Below are positions 26,349-35,848 of a stretch of 64,000 bases of DNA, one piece after another (positions within the stretch are counted from its first letter, which is position 1; the number at the start of each line of letters is the position of its first letter). The notes beneath the pieces were generated by a model. It saw nothing but the letters and a program-made list of their open reading frames with translations. It made no database searches and was not told the DNA's origin. Both the position numbers and the translations under genes were made by a program. Origin of the DNA: Clostridium cadaveris (GTDB lineage: Bacteria; Bacillota; Clostridia; Clostridiales; Clostridiaceae); NCBI RefSeq assembly GCF_020911725.1, contig NZ_CP076620.1, positions 3,555,348 to 3,619,347 of the forward strand. The letters are read 5' to 3'.

Positions 26349-27305
26349 ATGATAAAAATAAGTAATCTTTACAAAAGTTTTGAAGATATTGATGTACTAA
26401 AAGATATAACATTTTCTATAGAGGAAGGCTCTATAATTGGAATAATCGGTCATAGTGGCGCTGGAAAGTCTACTCTTTTGAGATGTATAAATGGCTTAGA
26501 AACCTTTGAAGTTGGTACTGTTACTGTTATGGAAAAAGATATAAAGTCTCTTAATTCAAAAGAAATACGTGATCTTCGTAAAAACCTGGGCATGATATTT
26601 CAAAACTTTAATCTTCTAAGCAGGAAAACAGTTTTTGATAATGTGGCACTTCCTCTTGAAACTTGGAAATATCCAAAATCTAAGATAAATGAAAGAGTTA
26701 ATTATCTTCTAGAGGTAGTTGGACTTGCTGATAAAAAGGATGTAAAGCCTAATTCATTAAGTGGTGGACAAAAACAAAGAGTAGCTATAGCAAGGGCTCT
26801 TGCTTTGGAACCAAAAATTCTTCTTTGTGATGAGGCCACATCTGCTCTAGATCCTAAAACCACAAAAGATATACTGGGCCTTTTAAAAAAAATAAATGAA
26901 ACTTTCGGAATCACCATAGTTATGGTAACTCATCAAATGGAGGTTATAAAAGAAATCTGTGATAATGTAGTTCTTTTAGAACATGGAGAATCTTTATACT
27001 GCGGCAAAGTTGAAGATTTATTTCTCAAACCAAATGGCAATTTAAAAAAGTTCTTAGGTGATGAGGAAGATGTAACTCTAGATGGTATTAATATAAAGAT
27101 TTTCTTCCCTAAGGATGTAAGCAAGACTTCAGTAATAACGTCTATGGCAAGAAAGCTCAATATAGATGTATCAATAGTTGGTGGAAAACTAGAAAAGTTT
27201 AAAGATAATATACTTGGAACCTTGACTATAAACGTATGTGAAAGTCATAAAGATGCTATATTTAAATACTTAGAAGAAAAAAATGTAAAGTGGGAGGTCT
27301 GTTAG
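26349..27305 (+). CDS. metN: Methionine ABC transporter ATPase MetN
   Basis: MetN powers uptake of methionine. The 318-residue protein has Walker A GHSGAGKST, signature LSGGQKQRVAIARAL and Walker B ILLCDEATSALDP. A C-terminal NIL regulatory domain (from about residue 245) binds methionine in this family. ATG 26349 is preceded by GAGAGGTG; earlier in-frame starts fall within the terminator. It is followed by metI and metQ and controlled by the SAM riboswitch. Confidence 0.95.
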   Translation: MIKISNLYKSFEDIDVLKDITFSIEEGSIIGIIGHSGAGKSTLLRCINGLETFEVGTVTVMEKDIKSLNSKEIRDLRKNLGMIFQNFNLLSRKTVFDNVALPLETWKYPKSKINERVNYLLEVVGLADKKDVKPNSLSGGQKQRVAIARALALEPKILLCDEATSALDPKTTKDILGLLKKINETFGITIVMVTHQMEVIKEICDNVVLLEHGESLYCGKVEDLFLKPNGNLKKFLGDEEDVTLDGINIKIFFPKDVSKTSVITSMARKLNIDVSIVGGKLEKFKDNILGTLTINVCESHKDAIFKYLEEKNVKWEVC

Positions 27306-27308
27306 TCA

Positions 27309-27968
27309 ATGGAAGCATTATTAGATATATATTTTAAAATATTACAACCAGCTCTAATAGAAACATTATCAATGGTTATTCAGTCAACAATTTATTCAAT
27401 ACTTTTAGGATTTATTCCAGCAATCATACTTGTTGTTACAAGTCCAAATGGTTTAAAACCTCAAAGGACTATTTACAGAATTCTTGATTTTATAGTAAAT
27501 GTACTTCGTTCATTTCCATTTCTAATATTAATGATATGCTTAATCCCAATTACTAGAAGAATTGTTGGTACAAGCATTGGTACAGCCGCAGCAATAGTAC
27601 CTCTTAGTATAGGTGCTGCTCCTTTCGCCGCAAGAGTTATTGAAAGTTCTCTTATGGAAGTAGATAGGGGAGTTATTGAAGCTGCAAAGTCTTTCGGTGC
27701 AAGTAACATTCAGATAATCTTTAAAGTAATGCTTAAAGAAGCACTGCCTTCAATAGTTCAAGGAATCACTCTAACTCTAATCAGTATAGTTGGATATTCC
27801 GCTATGGCAGGTACCATAGGCGGTGGCGGTCTTGGAAATGTAGCTATGAAATATGGTTACCATAGATATGAAACGCAAACAATGATTTATACCGTTATAT
27901 TATTAATAATTCTTGTGCAATTTTTCCAAACTATTGGAAATCTAGTATATAAAGCATTAGCAAAATAA
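27309..27968 (+). CDS. metI: Methionine ABC transporter permease MetI
   Basis: A 219-residue permease with five hydrophobic segments. The conserved loop GVIEAAKSFGASNIQIIFKV contacts MetN. The N-terminal RSFPFLILMI and the C-terminal GGGGLGN segments are typical. It starts three bases after metN and 20 bases before metQ. Confidence 0.95.
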   Translation: MEALLDIYFKILQPALIETLSMVIQSTIYSILLGFIPAIILVVTSPNGLKPQRTIYRILDFIVNVLRSFPFLILMICLIPITRRIVGTSIGTAAAIVPLSIGAAPFAARVIESSLMEVDRGVIEAAKSFGASNIQIIFKVMLKEALPSIVQGITLTLISIVGYSAMAGTIGGGGLGNVAMKYGYHRYETQTMIYTVILLIILVQFFQTIGNLVYKALAK

Positions 27969-27988
27969 ATTTTAAGGGGGACTAATAA

Positions 27989-28792
27989 ATGAAAAAAATA
28001 TTATCACTAGTTTTAGCAGCAGCATTATCATTTTCAGTAGTAGGCTGCGGAACTAAATCTGTTGAAGACAATAAAAATGATAAAACCATAAAGGTAGGGG
28101 CATCTCCTATTCCTCACAAGGAGATCTTAGAGCATATAGCTCCTGCATTAGAAAAAGAAGGTTATAAGCTAGAAATAGTTGAATTTGACGATTATCAGCT
28201 TCCAAATGCTGCTTTATCAAGTAAAGAACTTGATGCAAATTTCTTTCAGCACGTACCATTTTTAGAAGGGCAAAATTCTGAAAAGAAATATGATTTAACT
28301 TACACAGCTAAAATTCATATCGAGCCTTTAGGTTTTTACTCAAAGCAAATAACTGATTTAAAAGCTTTAAAAGATGGTTCTACCATTGCAGTTCCTAACG
28401 ATCCAACAAATGAAGCTAGAGCTTTAAGACTTCTTGAAAAGAATGGACTTATAAAAGTTAAAGATGGTGACTTAATTACAGTAGATGATATAACTGATAA
28501 TCCTAAAAACCTTAAAATAACAGAAGTAGAAGCTGCTCAACTTCCTAGAATACTTGTTGATGTTCAAGGTGCGGTTATAAATACTAACTATGCACTATCT
28601 GCAGACTTAATACCAACAAAAGATGCCTTATTTATTGAGGGAAGTGACTCTCCTTATGCTAATATCCTAGCTGTTAGACAAGACAATAAAGATTCAGATA
28701 AAATAAAAGCTTTAACAAAAGCTTTAACTTCAGAAGACGTTAAAAAATTCCTAGAAGAAAAATATAAAGGAAGTATAGTTCCTGCTTTCTAA
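27989..28792 (+). CDS. metQ: Methionine-binding lipoprotein MetQ
   Basis: The substrate-binding protein of the MetNIQ importer (NlpA family), 267 residues. The signal ends in SVVGC, giving a lipid-anchored Cys20. IKVGASPIPHKEILEH and the ANFFQHVPFLE segment are characteristic. GGGGG precedes ATG 27989. Confidence 0.94.
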   Translation: MKKILSLVLAAALSFSVVGCGTKSVEDNKNDKTIKVGASPIPHKEILEHIAPALEKEGYKLEIVEFDDYQLPNAALSSKELDANFFQHVPFLEGQNSEKKYDLTYTAKIHIEPLGFYSKQITDLKALKDGSTIAVPNDPTNEARALRLLEKNGLIKVKDGDLITVDDITDNPKNLKITEVEAAQLPRILVDVQGAVINTNYALSADLIPTKDALFIEGSDSPYANILAVRQDNKDSDKIKALTKALTSEDVKKFLEEKYKGSIVPAF

Positions 28793-28814
28793 AAAAAATA
28801 GTGAAGAGTTACGT

Positions 28815-28917
28815 AGTTAAGAGTGAAGGGTTGCCGGCACGTATGTGCCGGCTTTTTATATTAAAAAAAGTGAGAAAACAACGTCTTCTCACTTTTATAT
28901 ATGTCACTCTTAACTAA
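28815..28917. repeat. Nested inverted repeats and two terminators between metQ and yitT
   Basis: Two hairpins are nested in an outer repeat. GCCGGCAC (28833-28840) with GTGCCGGC (28845-28852) and a T-run ends metQ. AAAAGTGAGAA with TTCTCACTTTT (28867-28896) faces both ways. The outer arms TAGTTAAGAGTGA (28815-28827) and TCACTCTTAACTA (28904-28916) enclose both. The short GTGAAGAGTTA/GTTAAGAGTGAAG direct motifs suggest a dispersed repeat. Confidence 0.6.
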
Positions 28918-28927
28918 AAGTCAGCTT

Positions 28928-29773
28928 TTAGGTAATTGCTTTAAATCCTTCTCCTAGAACCTCACATACATCTGCCACACTTATGAATGCTGATGGATCA
29001 ATTTCTTTTATAAAATTCTTTACTTTTACAAATTCCCTATTATCCAAAAGAGCTACCAAAACCTCTGTATCATTCTTACTATATGAACCTGTAGCATGAT
29101 ATATAGTGCTTCCTCTGCCCAAATCATTTAATATAAAGTCCTCTATTCTCCTTATCTCTTTGCTTATTATCTTTATTTCCTTAACAGAATTAAATCCCTC
29201 TATAGCTCTATCTATTGCTAATCCTGTAACTACTACTGTGAATAACGCGTACAATCCCTTTTTAAGTCCAAATGCATTCATAGCCATAAGTACTACTATC
29301 ATATCTACCATAAGTACACCTTTACCCATATTTATATGGAAGTACTTGTTTAATATCTTTGCTATTATATCTGTACCTCCTGTTGAAGCATCCTCATTGA
29401 AGATAATGGCCATACCTAATGACTGAGCAAATATACCAAAGATTATTTCTATAAACAAGTCATCTGTTAATGGCCCATTAAGTGGTACTAACTTTTCAAG
29501 TACGAATATTGTACTCGATAAAAGTAAACTTGAAAATATAGTTTTTCCTCCAAAACTCGGTCCTATAACGATAAACGCCACCAAAAATAATACAGCATCA
29601 ATACAAAACATGATTGCTCCTATAGGTAGTGATGGTATATAACTATTTATAATTATAGCCAATCCATTGATTCCACCACCTGCTATATTATTTGGTATCA
29701 TAAAAAAGTATACACCTATGGCAACTAAAAATACTCCTAATATTATAACTGAAAATTCCCTTATCTTTTTCAT
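28928..29773 (-). CDS. YitT family membrane protein (copy 1)
   Basis: A 281-residue protein with five hydrophobic segments (YitT domain) and a C-terminal soluble DUF2179 domain, with STIYHATGSYSKNDTEVL. Typical loops NNIAGGGINGLAIIIN and EDASTGGTDIIAKILNKYFHIN are present. Function is not established; the family includes YitT and YvjA paralogues. It lies 47 bases from a second copy with the same architecture, so the pair arose by duplication. Confidence 0.85.
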   Translation of the reverse strand: MKKIREFSVIILGVFLVAIGVYFFMIPNNIAGGGINGLAIIINSYIPSLPIGAIMFCIDAVLFLVAFIVIGPSFGGKTIFSSLLLSSTIFVLEKLVPLNGPLTDDLFIEIIFGIFAQSLGMAIIFNEDASTGGTDIIAKILNKYFHINMGKGVLMVDMIVVLMAMNAFGLKKGLYALFTVVVTGLAIDRAIEGFNSVKEIKIISKEIRRIEDFILNDLGRGSTIYHATGSYSKNDTEVLVALLDNREFVKVKNFIKEIDPSAFISVADVCEVLGEGFKAIT

Positions 29774-29820
29774 AACATTCCCTCCTGAGATTATTCTTCC
29801 TCAGAAAGCAACTAAATATA

Positions 29821-30672
29821 TTACATTTCTACCATATTTCCAAAACCTTCTCCCAAAGTTTCATAAACCTCCGACACACTTAAAAAAGCCTGCGGGTCTA
29901 CTTCTTTTATAAAGTTTTTTATTTTTATAAGTTCTTTAGTATCTACTATTGTCCAAAGCACTTCTACTGGAGATTCACTGAATGCTCCCTTGGCATAATA
30001 TATAGTTGCCCCTCTGCTTAATTCATTTAAAATAAACATTTTGATTTCTTCTTGTTTACTGCTAATTATTCTTACCTCTTTGCATGCATTAAATCCTTCT
30101 ATTACTTTATCTATCGCAACTCCATTAAGTATTATTACAAATAAAGCATATAATCCTTCTTTGAATCCAAATGTTAAAGTTGCAGCAGTAACAACAACTA
30201 AATCAGCTAATAAAACACCTTTTCCTAAATTTATATGAAAATATTTGTTCAATATTTTTGCTATTATATCTGTTCCTCCAGTGGAAGCATTTCTATAAAA
30301 AATAGTAGCCATTCCAATAGCCTGAAGAATTATTCCAAATATAAGTTCCAAAAGAACATCACCTGTCAACGAATGGGTAACAGGACATACTTTTTCAAGT
30401 ACCCATATAGATCCTGAAAGTAATAGACTAGCATAAATCGTTTTGGCTCCAAAACTCGTTCCAATCACTATAAATGCAAGAAGAAATAGAATTACATTAA
30501 AAATTACCATCAATGCTCCAACTGGTATGCTGGGTACATAGTAATTTAAAACCATAGCCATTCCGTTTACCCCTCCAGCAGCCACATTATTGGGCATTAC
30601 TAGAAAATTAAGGGAGACCGCTACTAACATAGCTCCAATAGTAATGATTAAATAATCTTTAAACTTTTTCAT
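29821..30672 (-). CDS. YitT family membrane protein (copy 2)
   Basis: Same architecture as its neighbour, 283 residues, with NNVAAGGVNGMAMVLN and NASTGGTDIIAKILNKYFHIN. Visible identity between the two copies is high in the transmembrane region and lower in the C-terminal domain (ATIYYAKGAFSESPVEVL here). ATG 30672 lies behind GGGGGG. The substrate or role is unknown. Confidence 0.85.
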   Translation of the reverse strand: MKKFKDYLIITIGAMLVAVSLNFLVMPNNVAAGGVNGMAMVLNYYVPSIPVGALMVIFNVILFLLAFIVIGTSFGAKTIYASLLLSGSIWVLEKVCPVTHSLTGDVLLELIFGIILQAIGMATIFYRNASTGGTDIIAKILNKYFHINLGKGVLLADLVVVTAATLTFGFKEGLYALFVIILNGVAIDKVIEGFNACKEVRIISSKQEEIKMFILNELSRGATIYYAKGAFSESPVEVLWTIVDTKELIKIKNFIKEVDPQAFLSVSEVYETLGEGFGNMVEM

Positions 30673-30756
30673 AAGAACCCCCCTCTTATAAAAATAATAA
30701 TTTATCCACTATTTAATTATATAATAAATCTTGGAAACCTTGAAGTGGCTAGCCTA

Positions 30757-30896
30757 TGCATAATTATGAATTTAATAAAGCCAATTTTTTATTTCATATA
30801 AATTTATATTAATAAATTTATATATAACTATGATTTAAGTCATTTTAAATATATACTTATGTAATTTTAACCAAATTAATCTAGAATAATTATGCA
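30757..30896. repeat. Inverted repeat in the intergenic region before yitT copy 2
   Basis: TGCATAATTAT (30757-30767) is repeated inverted at 30886-30896 within 30673-30971, an AT-rich stretch without a gene. It could be a regulator site or chance in AT-rich DNA. Confidence 0.35.
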
Positions 30897-30971
30897 TTTC
30901 TTCTCAAAAAAAATTTTTTGTAAATTTATACAGTAATTATTTACCATTTCGATAATAATTAGCTTACTTTT

Positions 30972-31613
30972 TTAATAACCTAACTGTTTATTTACAATAA
31001 TTACCGAAATACGGTCCTTTACCATTTGTCTCTTTATTACTGTATACAAGTTGCATATTCTAGTTTTTGATAAGCAATTCATACATTCACCTTTAACTGT
31101 ACAAGGATTTGTCTTATTTAATCTTACACAGTTTGCTGGAGCCGCTATCTTTTGCATTCTGACTTCTGCTTCTTCTAAATTTGATACAATCTTATTTATT
31201 CCTACTACTACAATAACTTTTTTAGGTCCAAAAATCATGGCTGCCACTCTATTTCCCTTTCCATCTACATTGTAGAGGAAACCCTCTTCTGTTACTGCAT
31301 TACTTCCTGTAAAAAATGTATCTGCAAAAAAACTCTTTCTAAAAATATCATCCACTTGTTCTGGAGTAAGACCTTTTTCATATCTATCTAAAAAATTGTA
31401 CTTTCCATTTCTAAGTAAATCTAATACTCCAACCTCAGCTAATGATACTGAACCTCCTACCGCTACAGTTTCGCCTTCATTACATATTTCTTTTATCTTT
31501 TCTAAAGCTTCGCTTTCATCATTAACAAAATATCCATTCATATTGTTTTTTTCAAGAGCTAAAATAACCTTGTCCACTCTTTTTTTAATTATTACTTCTA
31601 AATTTTTATCCAT
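30972..31613 (-). CDS. LUD-domain protein (lactate utilisation C-like)
   Basis: A 213-residue LUD (DUF162) protein with VAVGGSVSLAEVGVLDLL, FTGSNAVTEEG and the C-terminal cysteine cluster CTVKGECMNCLSKTRIC. Family members include LutC-like proteins of lactate oxidation, but stand-alone versions in clostridia are uncharacterised. No lutA or lutB is adjacent. ATG 31613 follows GGGAG; an upstream start at 31655 adds 14 residues without a better site. Confidence 0.82.
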   Translation of the reverse strand: MDKNLEVIIKKRVDKVILALEKNNMNGYFVNDESEALEKIKEICNEGETVAVGGSVSLAEVGVLDLLRNGKYNFLDRYEKGLTPEQVDDIFRKSFFADTFFTGSNAVTEEGFLYNVDGKGNRVAAMIFGPKKVIVVVGINKIVSNLEEAEVRMQKIAAPANCVRLNKTNPCTVKGECMNCLSKTRICNLYTVIKRQMVKDRISVIIVNKQLGY

Positions 31614-31691
31614 ACTCTTTCTCCCTATCCTAAAATTATATGGTAGACTCTTCACGTTACTCTATGATATTTTTATGATAATTATACCATG

Positions 31692-31723
31692 AAAAAGCCT
31701 GACTTATAGTTAACTAAGTCAGG
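31692..31723 (-). terminator. Terminator of the interrupted XRE/TPR regulator
   Basis: CCTGACTTA (31698-31706) and TAAGTCAGG (31715-31723) form a 9-bp stem, followed on the minus strand by CTTTTT. Confidence 0.75.
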
Positions 31724-31759
31724 TTTATAAACTTATATTATTCTAATTTAAGATTTCTT

Positions 31760-32713
31760 TTAAGATTCTAGAGAGGCATTTCTTAGTGTCTCTAAAGCTT
31801 CATCATAATCCTTAATCCCTTTAAGGTCATTCATAGTATCATTCTCTATTATTTCTGTAAACATTCTTTTTCTTATTATCTTTTGACCTTCATTTCCAAC
31901 TTGAAGCTTAACATGCTGAAAATAAGGATTTTCTGAATAGTCATATCCAAAATTTATAATTCTATCAACATATGTCTTAAAGTATTTGGATGCCATACTT
32001 TTATCACCATTTTCGTAGTACAATCTACTTAAACTATATAATGATGACCCCATTCCTATTTGAAAACTTTCTTGTATACTATTTAAAGTCATTAAAAACC
32101 TTTCTGCTTCTTTATATTTTTTATCTTCTTTATATCTTCTTGCTAATATTGACATCATAGCACCGCTCTGATTTAAGTATTGAAGTAGCATGCTTTCTGC
32201 AGTTATAAATAGTTCTTCCCCTCTCCCCTGTTTTTCTAAAATGGACACATATAATACCATAGGATCTATGAAAGAATTTGAAATTTCCTTTATAGCTTTT
32301 TCACTTTCCTCAAAGTTTTCTAGCATCATTTCTATATTTGCTATAGCAAATAGCGCTGATGTTCTATATTTGGGTTCATTGATATCAACAACTTTATATA
32401 GTAATTCTAGAGAATGTTTCAGCCTCCCCTTAGATATATTTTCATCTTTTGCATCTATCATACCATACATTTGAATTAACGTAGCTATGCAAAGTTTTAA
32501 ATATGATGAATTGGGATATTCTTTCAAGTATCTTCTGCATTCTTTATCTGCTTTATCATATCCTTTGTGCAAAAAAATATTTGTAAGTTGTTCTTTTATT
32601 TCATTGACTTCTTTTTCTGAAATTTCTTTTTGAAACGATAATAATATATCTAGTGATGTATCTAAAGCCCTTGCTATAGGTGATAGTAGCGAAATATCTG
32701 GAGTAGAGTTTCC
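31760..32713 (-). pseudogene. C-terminal part of an XRE/TPR regulator cut by the mobile element
   Basis: The minus-strand frame runs from the element junction at 32713 to TAA at 31760, 316 residues. It begins NSTPDISLLSPIARALDTSL, the last helices of an HTH-XRE domain, and continues as helical TPR-like repeats (for example ERLMTLNSIQ-type segments). The missing first 41 residues are encoded at 40909-40787, on the other side of the element. Rejoining gives a regulator of about 357 residues. An internal ATG at 32572 could still give a protein without DNA-binding domain. Confidence 0.85.
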
Positions 32714-32719
32714 GGTATC
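32704..32719. other. Left attachment junction (attL)
   Basis: Host sequence TAGAGTTTCC meets element sequence GGTATC at 32713/32714. The CC at 32712-32713 is also present at the right junction. Removing the element restores GTTTCCTGTTTCCC in frame within the regulator gene. Confidence 0.8.
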
Positions 32720-32744
32720 ACATAGTTAAAGATATTGGTGTCAT

Positions 32745-34367
32745 TCAATCAATTTTGCCGATAAAGCGGTAGAAGATTTCTACCTCCTGTTCCCGGCTTC
32801 CGTCCTCGCCCTTGACCGCTTCATGGACAAGGATTTTTTCAATCAGCGTATTCAAAAGTTCGGCGGTCAGTTCCGTGGGATTGACATACTGTTTCATCAG
32901 CGCAATCCAGCTTTCCGCGTCTGCTACGGTCTGGCTCTCGGCAGCGATAGCGGCTTGAAGCTGTCCGATTTTTTCGTCCAGTTGCGCCTGCTCCGTCTGA
33001 TATTTCCCGGACAGCATATTGAAGTTGTACTCCGTGATACGCCCAGCCACCCAGTCCTCATACATGCGGGAAAACAGCTTGTCCACCTCGGCTTTCCGCT
33101 TCTCCGTCCGCTTCAATTCTGCGGCCTGCCGTTTCCTTGCGGCGGCCTGTTCCTTGTCGCTGGCGTTCAGCAGACGCTTCATCAGTTCCCCCTCGCCGTT
33201 CTGCACCAGTCCAGACCAGTATTGCAGACGGGAGAGGACATAGGCGTAAAGCACATCATAGCGGATATAGTGCATGGAGCATTGGCGTGTGCCCTGCCCG
33301 TACTTACTGCAATGGTAATGGCCGTAGGGCTTACTGTTCTGCCGGTTCTCCCCATAGGACAGCGACCAGCCGCAATCCGCACATTTTACCAGCCCAGAGA
33401 AAATCTGTGTCGTACCGTCCTTGCACTTCCTGCGGCGGCTTGCTATCTGCTCCTGCACCTGATTGAAAACCTGCTCGCTGATAATCGGCTCCTGCGTGTT
33501 CTCCACCCGCACCCAATCGCTTTGGGGCTTGCGTATTCTCCGCTTGTTCTTAAAGGAGATGTTTGTTTCCCGGTAGTGGACGGTATGGCCGATGTAGGTT
33601 TCATCTTTCAAAATGCTTTTGACCTGCGCTATCGTCCATGCGTAGCTTTTTTCCTCCGGCGCATTCGCATAGATATTGGCGAAAGTTTTGTCCCGCCGGA
33701 AGTTGATATATCCCGGTGTGGGTACTTTTTCCTCAATCAATATCCGTGTGATACTGGCCGCACCTCTGCCGTGGACGGCAAGGTCAAAAATCTTCTCCAC
33801 TATCCAGCGGGTTTCCTCGTCGATTATCAGCTTGTTTTTGATTTCCGGGTGTTTTCTGTACCCGATGGGAGCATAGGCGCCGATACGCTGTCCTGTGGCA
33901 AACTTCGCTTTGAAAGCGGCCTTTACCTTGCGGCTTGTATCTTTCGCAAACCATTCATTGAACAGGTTTTTGAACGGGACGAAATCGGACAGTCCTTTTT
34001 CGGTGTCCTCGTTTTCTGCAATGGCGATGTAGCGCACACGCTTCTCCGGGAACAGAAATTCCAGATAGTAGTCCATCATCACGTGTTCCCTACCAAATCT
34101 GGATAGGTCTTTCGTAACAATACAATTCACTTTCCCTGCGTCCACATCGTCCATCATGCGCTGAAAATTCGGACGCTCGAAATTCGTCCCACTCCAGCCG
34201 TCGTCCACATACTCGCCGACCACATGAAGCCCATGTTCTTTTGCGTACTGTTGCAGGATTGTCCGCTGTGTTTCAATGCTCACGCTGTCGCCGTAGCTTT
34301 CATCGTCACGGCTTAAACGCAGATAAAGAGCCGTGTTGTAAATGGTAGTATTGTAAGGTTGTTTCAC
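32745..34367 (-). CDS. Large serine recombinase (TnpX/TndX-like)
   Basis: The integrase of the element, 540 residues. The resolvase domain has the catalytic serine S19 in ALYLRLSRDD and the KDLSRFGREH helix. A recombinase domain follows (IGAYAPIGYRKHP onward). A zinc ribbon has CADCGWSL and a later HCSKYGQGTRQC, then a C-terminal coiled coil of Ala/Glu/Lys/Arg-rich sequence. GTG 34367 lies behind AAAAGGAGG. It is at the left end, 30 bases from attL, as usual for integrases. It should excise the element as a circle and reintegrate it. Confidence 0.93.
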   Translation of the reverse strand: MKQPYNTTIYNTALYLRLSRDDESYGDSVSIETQRTILQQYAKEHGLHVVGEYVDDGWSGTNFERPNFQRMMDDVDAGKVNCIVTKDLSRFGREHVMMDYYLEFLFPEKRVRYIAIAENEDTEKGLSDFVPFKNLFNEWFAKDTSRKVKAAFKAKFATGQRIGAYAPIGYRKHPEIKNKLIIDEETRWIVEKIFDLAVHGRGAASITRILIEEKVPTPGYINFRRDKTFANIYANAPEEKSYAWTIAQVKSILKDETYIGHTVHYRETNISFKNKRRIRKPQSDWVRVENTQEPIISEQVFNQVQEQIASRRRKCKDGTTQIFSGLVKCADCGWSLSYGENRQNSKPYGHYHCSKYGQGTRQCSMHYIRYDVLYAYVLSRLQYWSGLVQNGEGELMKRLLNASDKEQAAARKRQAAELKRTEKRKAEVDKLFSRMYEDWVAGRITEYNFNMLSGKYQTEQAQLDEKIGQLQAAIAAESQTVADAESWIALMKQYVNPTELTAELLNTLIEKILVHEAVKGEDGSREQEVEIFYRFIGKID

Positions 34368-34467
34368 CGTAAAAAATCCTCCTTTTCAAAGAAACAACCC
34401 ACGCTTACAATACTTTTGCTCTGGGGCAATTATACCATAAGCGTGGGCGTATATCAACGCTGGGCCG

Positions 34468-34665
34468 TCAGGCGGAAATGGCTTTTTCCGCCGTATGCCG
34501 GACTACATCAACGATCAGATCGCCAAGCGGCTGTCCAGCGGCGGCGAAGTGTTCGGAGATTTTGATACGGTTGTTCCCACATACAAAATACTGCGTTCCG
34601 TTCTCTGCCGTAATGACCTGCCCGGTGCGGGGTGTGAAAATCATGTCGCTTTCGCTTTTTACCAT
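34468..34665 (-). CDS. TnpW-like small transposon protein
   Basis: A 65-residue protein with the pattern GTQYFVCGNNRIKISEHF followed by LGDLIVDVV, which resembles the TnpW family of small proteins next to large serine recombinases. ATG 34665 stands behind GGAGG at a good distance. Function of the family is not known to me. Confidence 0.55.
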   Translation of the reverse strand: MVKSESDMIFTPRTGQVITAENGTQYFVCGNNRIKISEHFAAAGQPLGDLIVDVVRHTAEKAISA

Positions 34666-34723
34666 CCAGTGTCCTCCATATTATAAAAATTTGTGATGTA
34701 ATCAGAATATCTGCCCATAGCGT

Positions 34724-35665
34724 TTACCTCTCTCTTGTGTGCCGCTGCTGCCGTTTCAGTTCCGCCAGTATATCCGGCGGGATACGGTCAACCAGCCGCT
34801 GTAAATTGTCCAGTTCGCTTTTCAGCTTTGCCCGTTCCATCGTATCTTTCATCTTGCCTTTTTCACTGGCCTTTGCCCTTGCTTCCAACTTCTCATTCTC
34901 CGCCAACAGGTCATTGATTGTGACCTTGTACTTTTTCAACTGCCCGGAGAAGTTCTCCATCTGCGGGAACCACTTTTTCAGCATGGAGAGGGCTTCCTCT
35001 TTTTTCTTTCCGGCGTTCAGCGGGTTAATGCCGTCAAGGGCGGCTTCAATGGCTCTGGCCTGTTTGGAGAGGGAAACCGCCTGTTTGAAAAGCCGGGTGG
35101 GGATATGCTTCCGGCCTGTCTTGCTGGCGCTCTCCCCACGCTCCAAGTCGGGATATTTCTCCACCATATAGGCGTGAAAATCGTCCTGCCACTTCGTCAG
35201 GTTCGCCCGGTTGCCGATAATCTCCTTTGCACACAGGCGGTTGTCCTTTGTCAGCGGAACAAAGGTCAAATGCAGGTGGGGCGTTTTCTCGTCCATGTGT
35301 ACCACCGCCGACACGATATTTTCCCGCCCTACCCGGCCAATGAGGAAAGCCGCCGCCCTCTGGAAGAACGCCTGTATCTCCTTTGGGGATTTCCCCTTGA
35401 AAAACTCCGGGCTGGCAGTTATCAGCGTATCGACAAACCGTGTGCTGTCTTTCCTTGTCCGGCATCCGGCCTGCTCGATACGGCTCTGAATGAAGTGGTA
35501 ATAGCGTCCCTCCGGCTTGACGATATGGAAGTTGTATTTACTCCGGCTTATGTCAATGTCGGGATTGCTGGCGTATTGTTCTTTCTGTCTTTCGTGATGG
35601 GCTTCCAGCGGCCTTGCCGGGTTGCCCTTGTGCTTCTCAAACCGCAAAATTGCGTGTTGTGCCAT
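34724..35665 (-). CDS. MobV-family relaxase (Pre/Mob)
   Basis: A 313-residue mobilisation relaxase that would nick an oriT and start transfer with a helper. The N terminus AQHAILRFEKHKGN and the metal-binding HMDEKTPHLHLTFVPL (near residue 125) are the MobV motifs I and III. A C-terminal coiled coil follows (KYKVTINDLLAENEKLEARA region). At 313 residues it is shorter than plasmid Mob proteins. The oriT usually lies just upstream, so 35666-35848 is the place to look. Confidence 0.9.
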   Translation of the reverse strand: MAQHAILRFEKHKGNPARPLEAHHERQKEQYASNPDIDISRSKYNFHIVKPEGRYYHFIQSRIEQAGCRTRKDSTRFVDTLITASPEFFKGKSPKEIQAFFQRAAAFLIGRVGRENIVSAVVHMDEKTPHLHLTFVPLTKDNRLCAKEIIGNRANLTKWQDDFHAYMVEKYPDLERGESASKTGRKHIPTRLFKQAVSLSKQARAIEAALDGINPLNAGKKKEEALSMLKKWFPQMENFSGQLKKYKVTINDLLAENEKLEARAKASEKGKMKDTMERAKLKSELDNLQRLVDRIPPDILAELKRQQRHTRER

Positions 35666-35848
35666 TCTGCTCCTTTCCCCATTCCTTTCCTATCCGGGGT
35701 TTTCCGCAGGGAAAATCCCGCCGGAATTATCTCTGATACGATAGGAATGGAATGGATATAAATAAATCATTTTAATCTTTGTATTTCTATATACCGTCCG
35801 GTTTTCGTACTTCAGGGGGGCGGTTTCCGTACTTCATGGGTACGGTTT

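Noticed and set aside
32823..34106. Long open frame of 427 codons on the plus strand opposite the recombinase
   Set aside because: It is antisense to a clear serine recombinase; the GC-rich codon pattern of the real gene leaves the opposite frame open. No domain or good ribosome site.
34468..34665. XRE regulator or Xis-like protein for the 65-residue gene
   Set aside because: No helix-turn-helix is seen; the pattern fits TnpW better.
35105..35761. Plus-strand frame of 218 codons opposite the relaxase
   Set aside because: Shadow of the MobV gene in high-GC DNA; no recognisable product.
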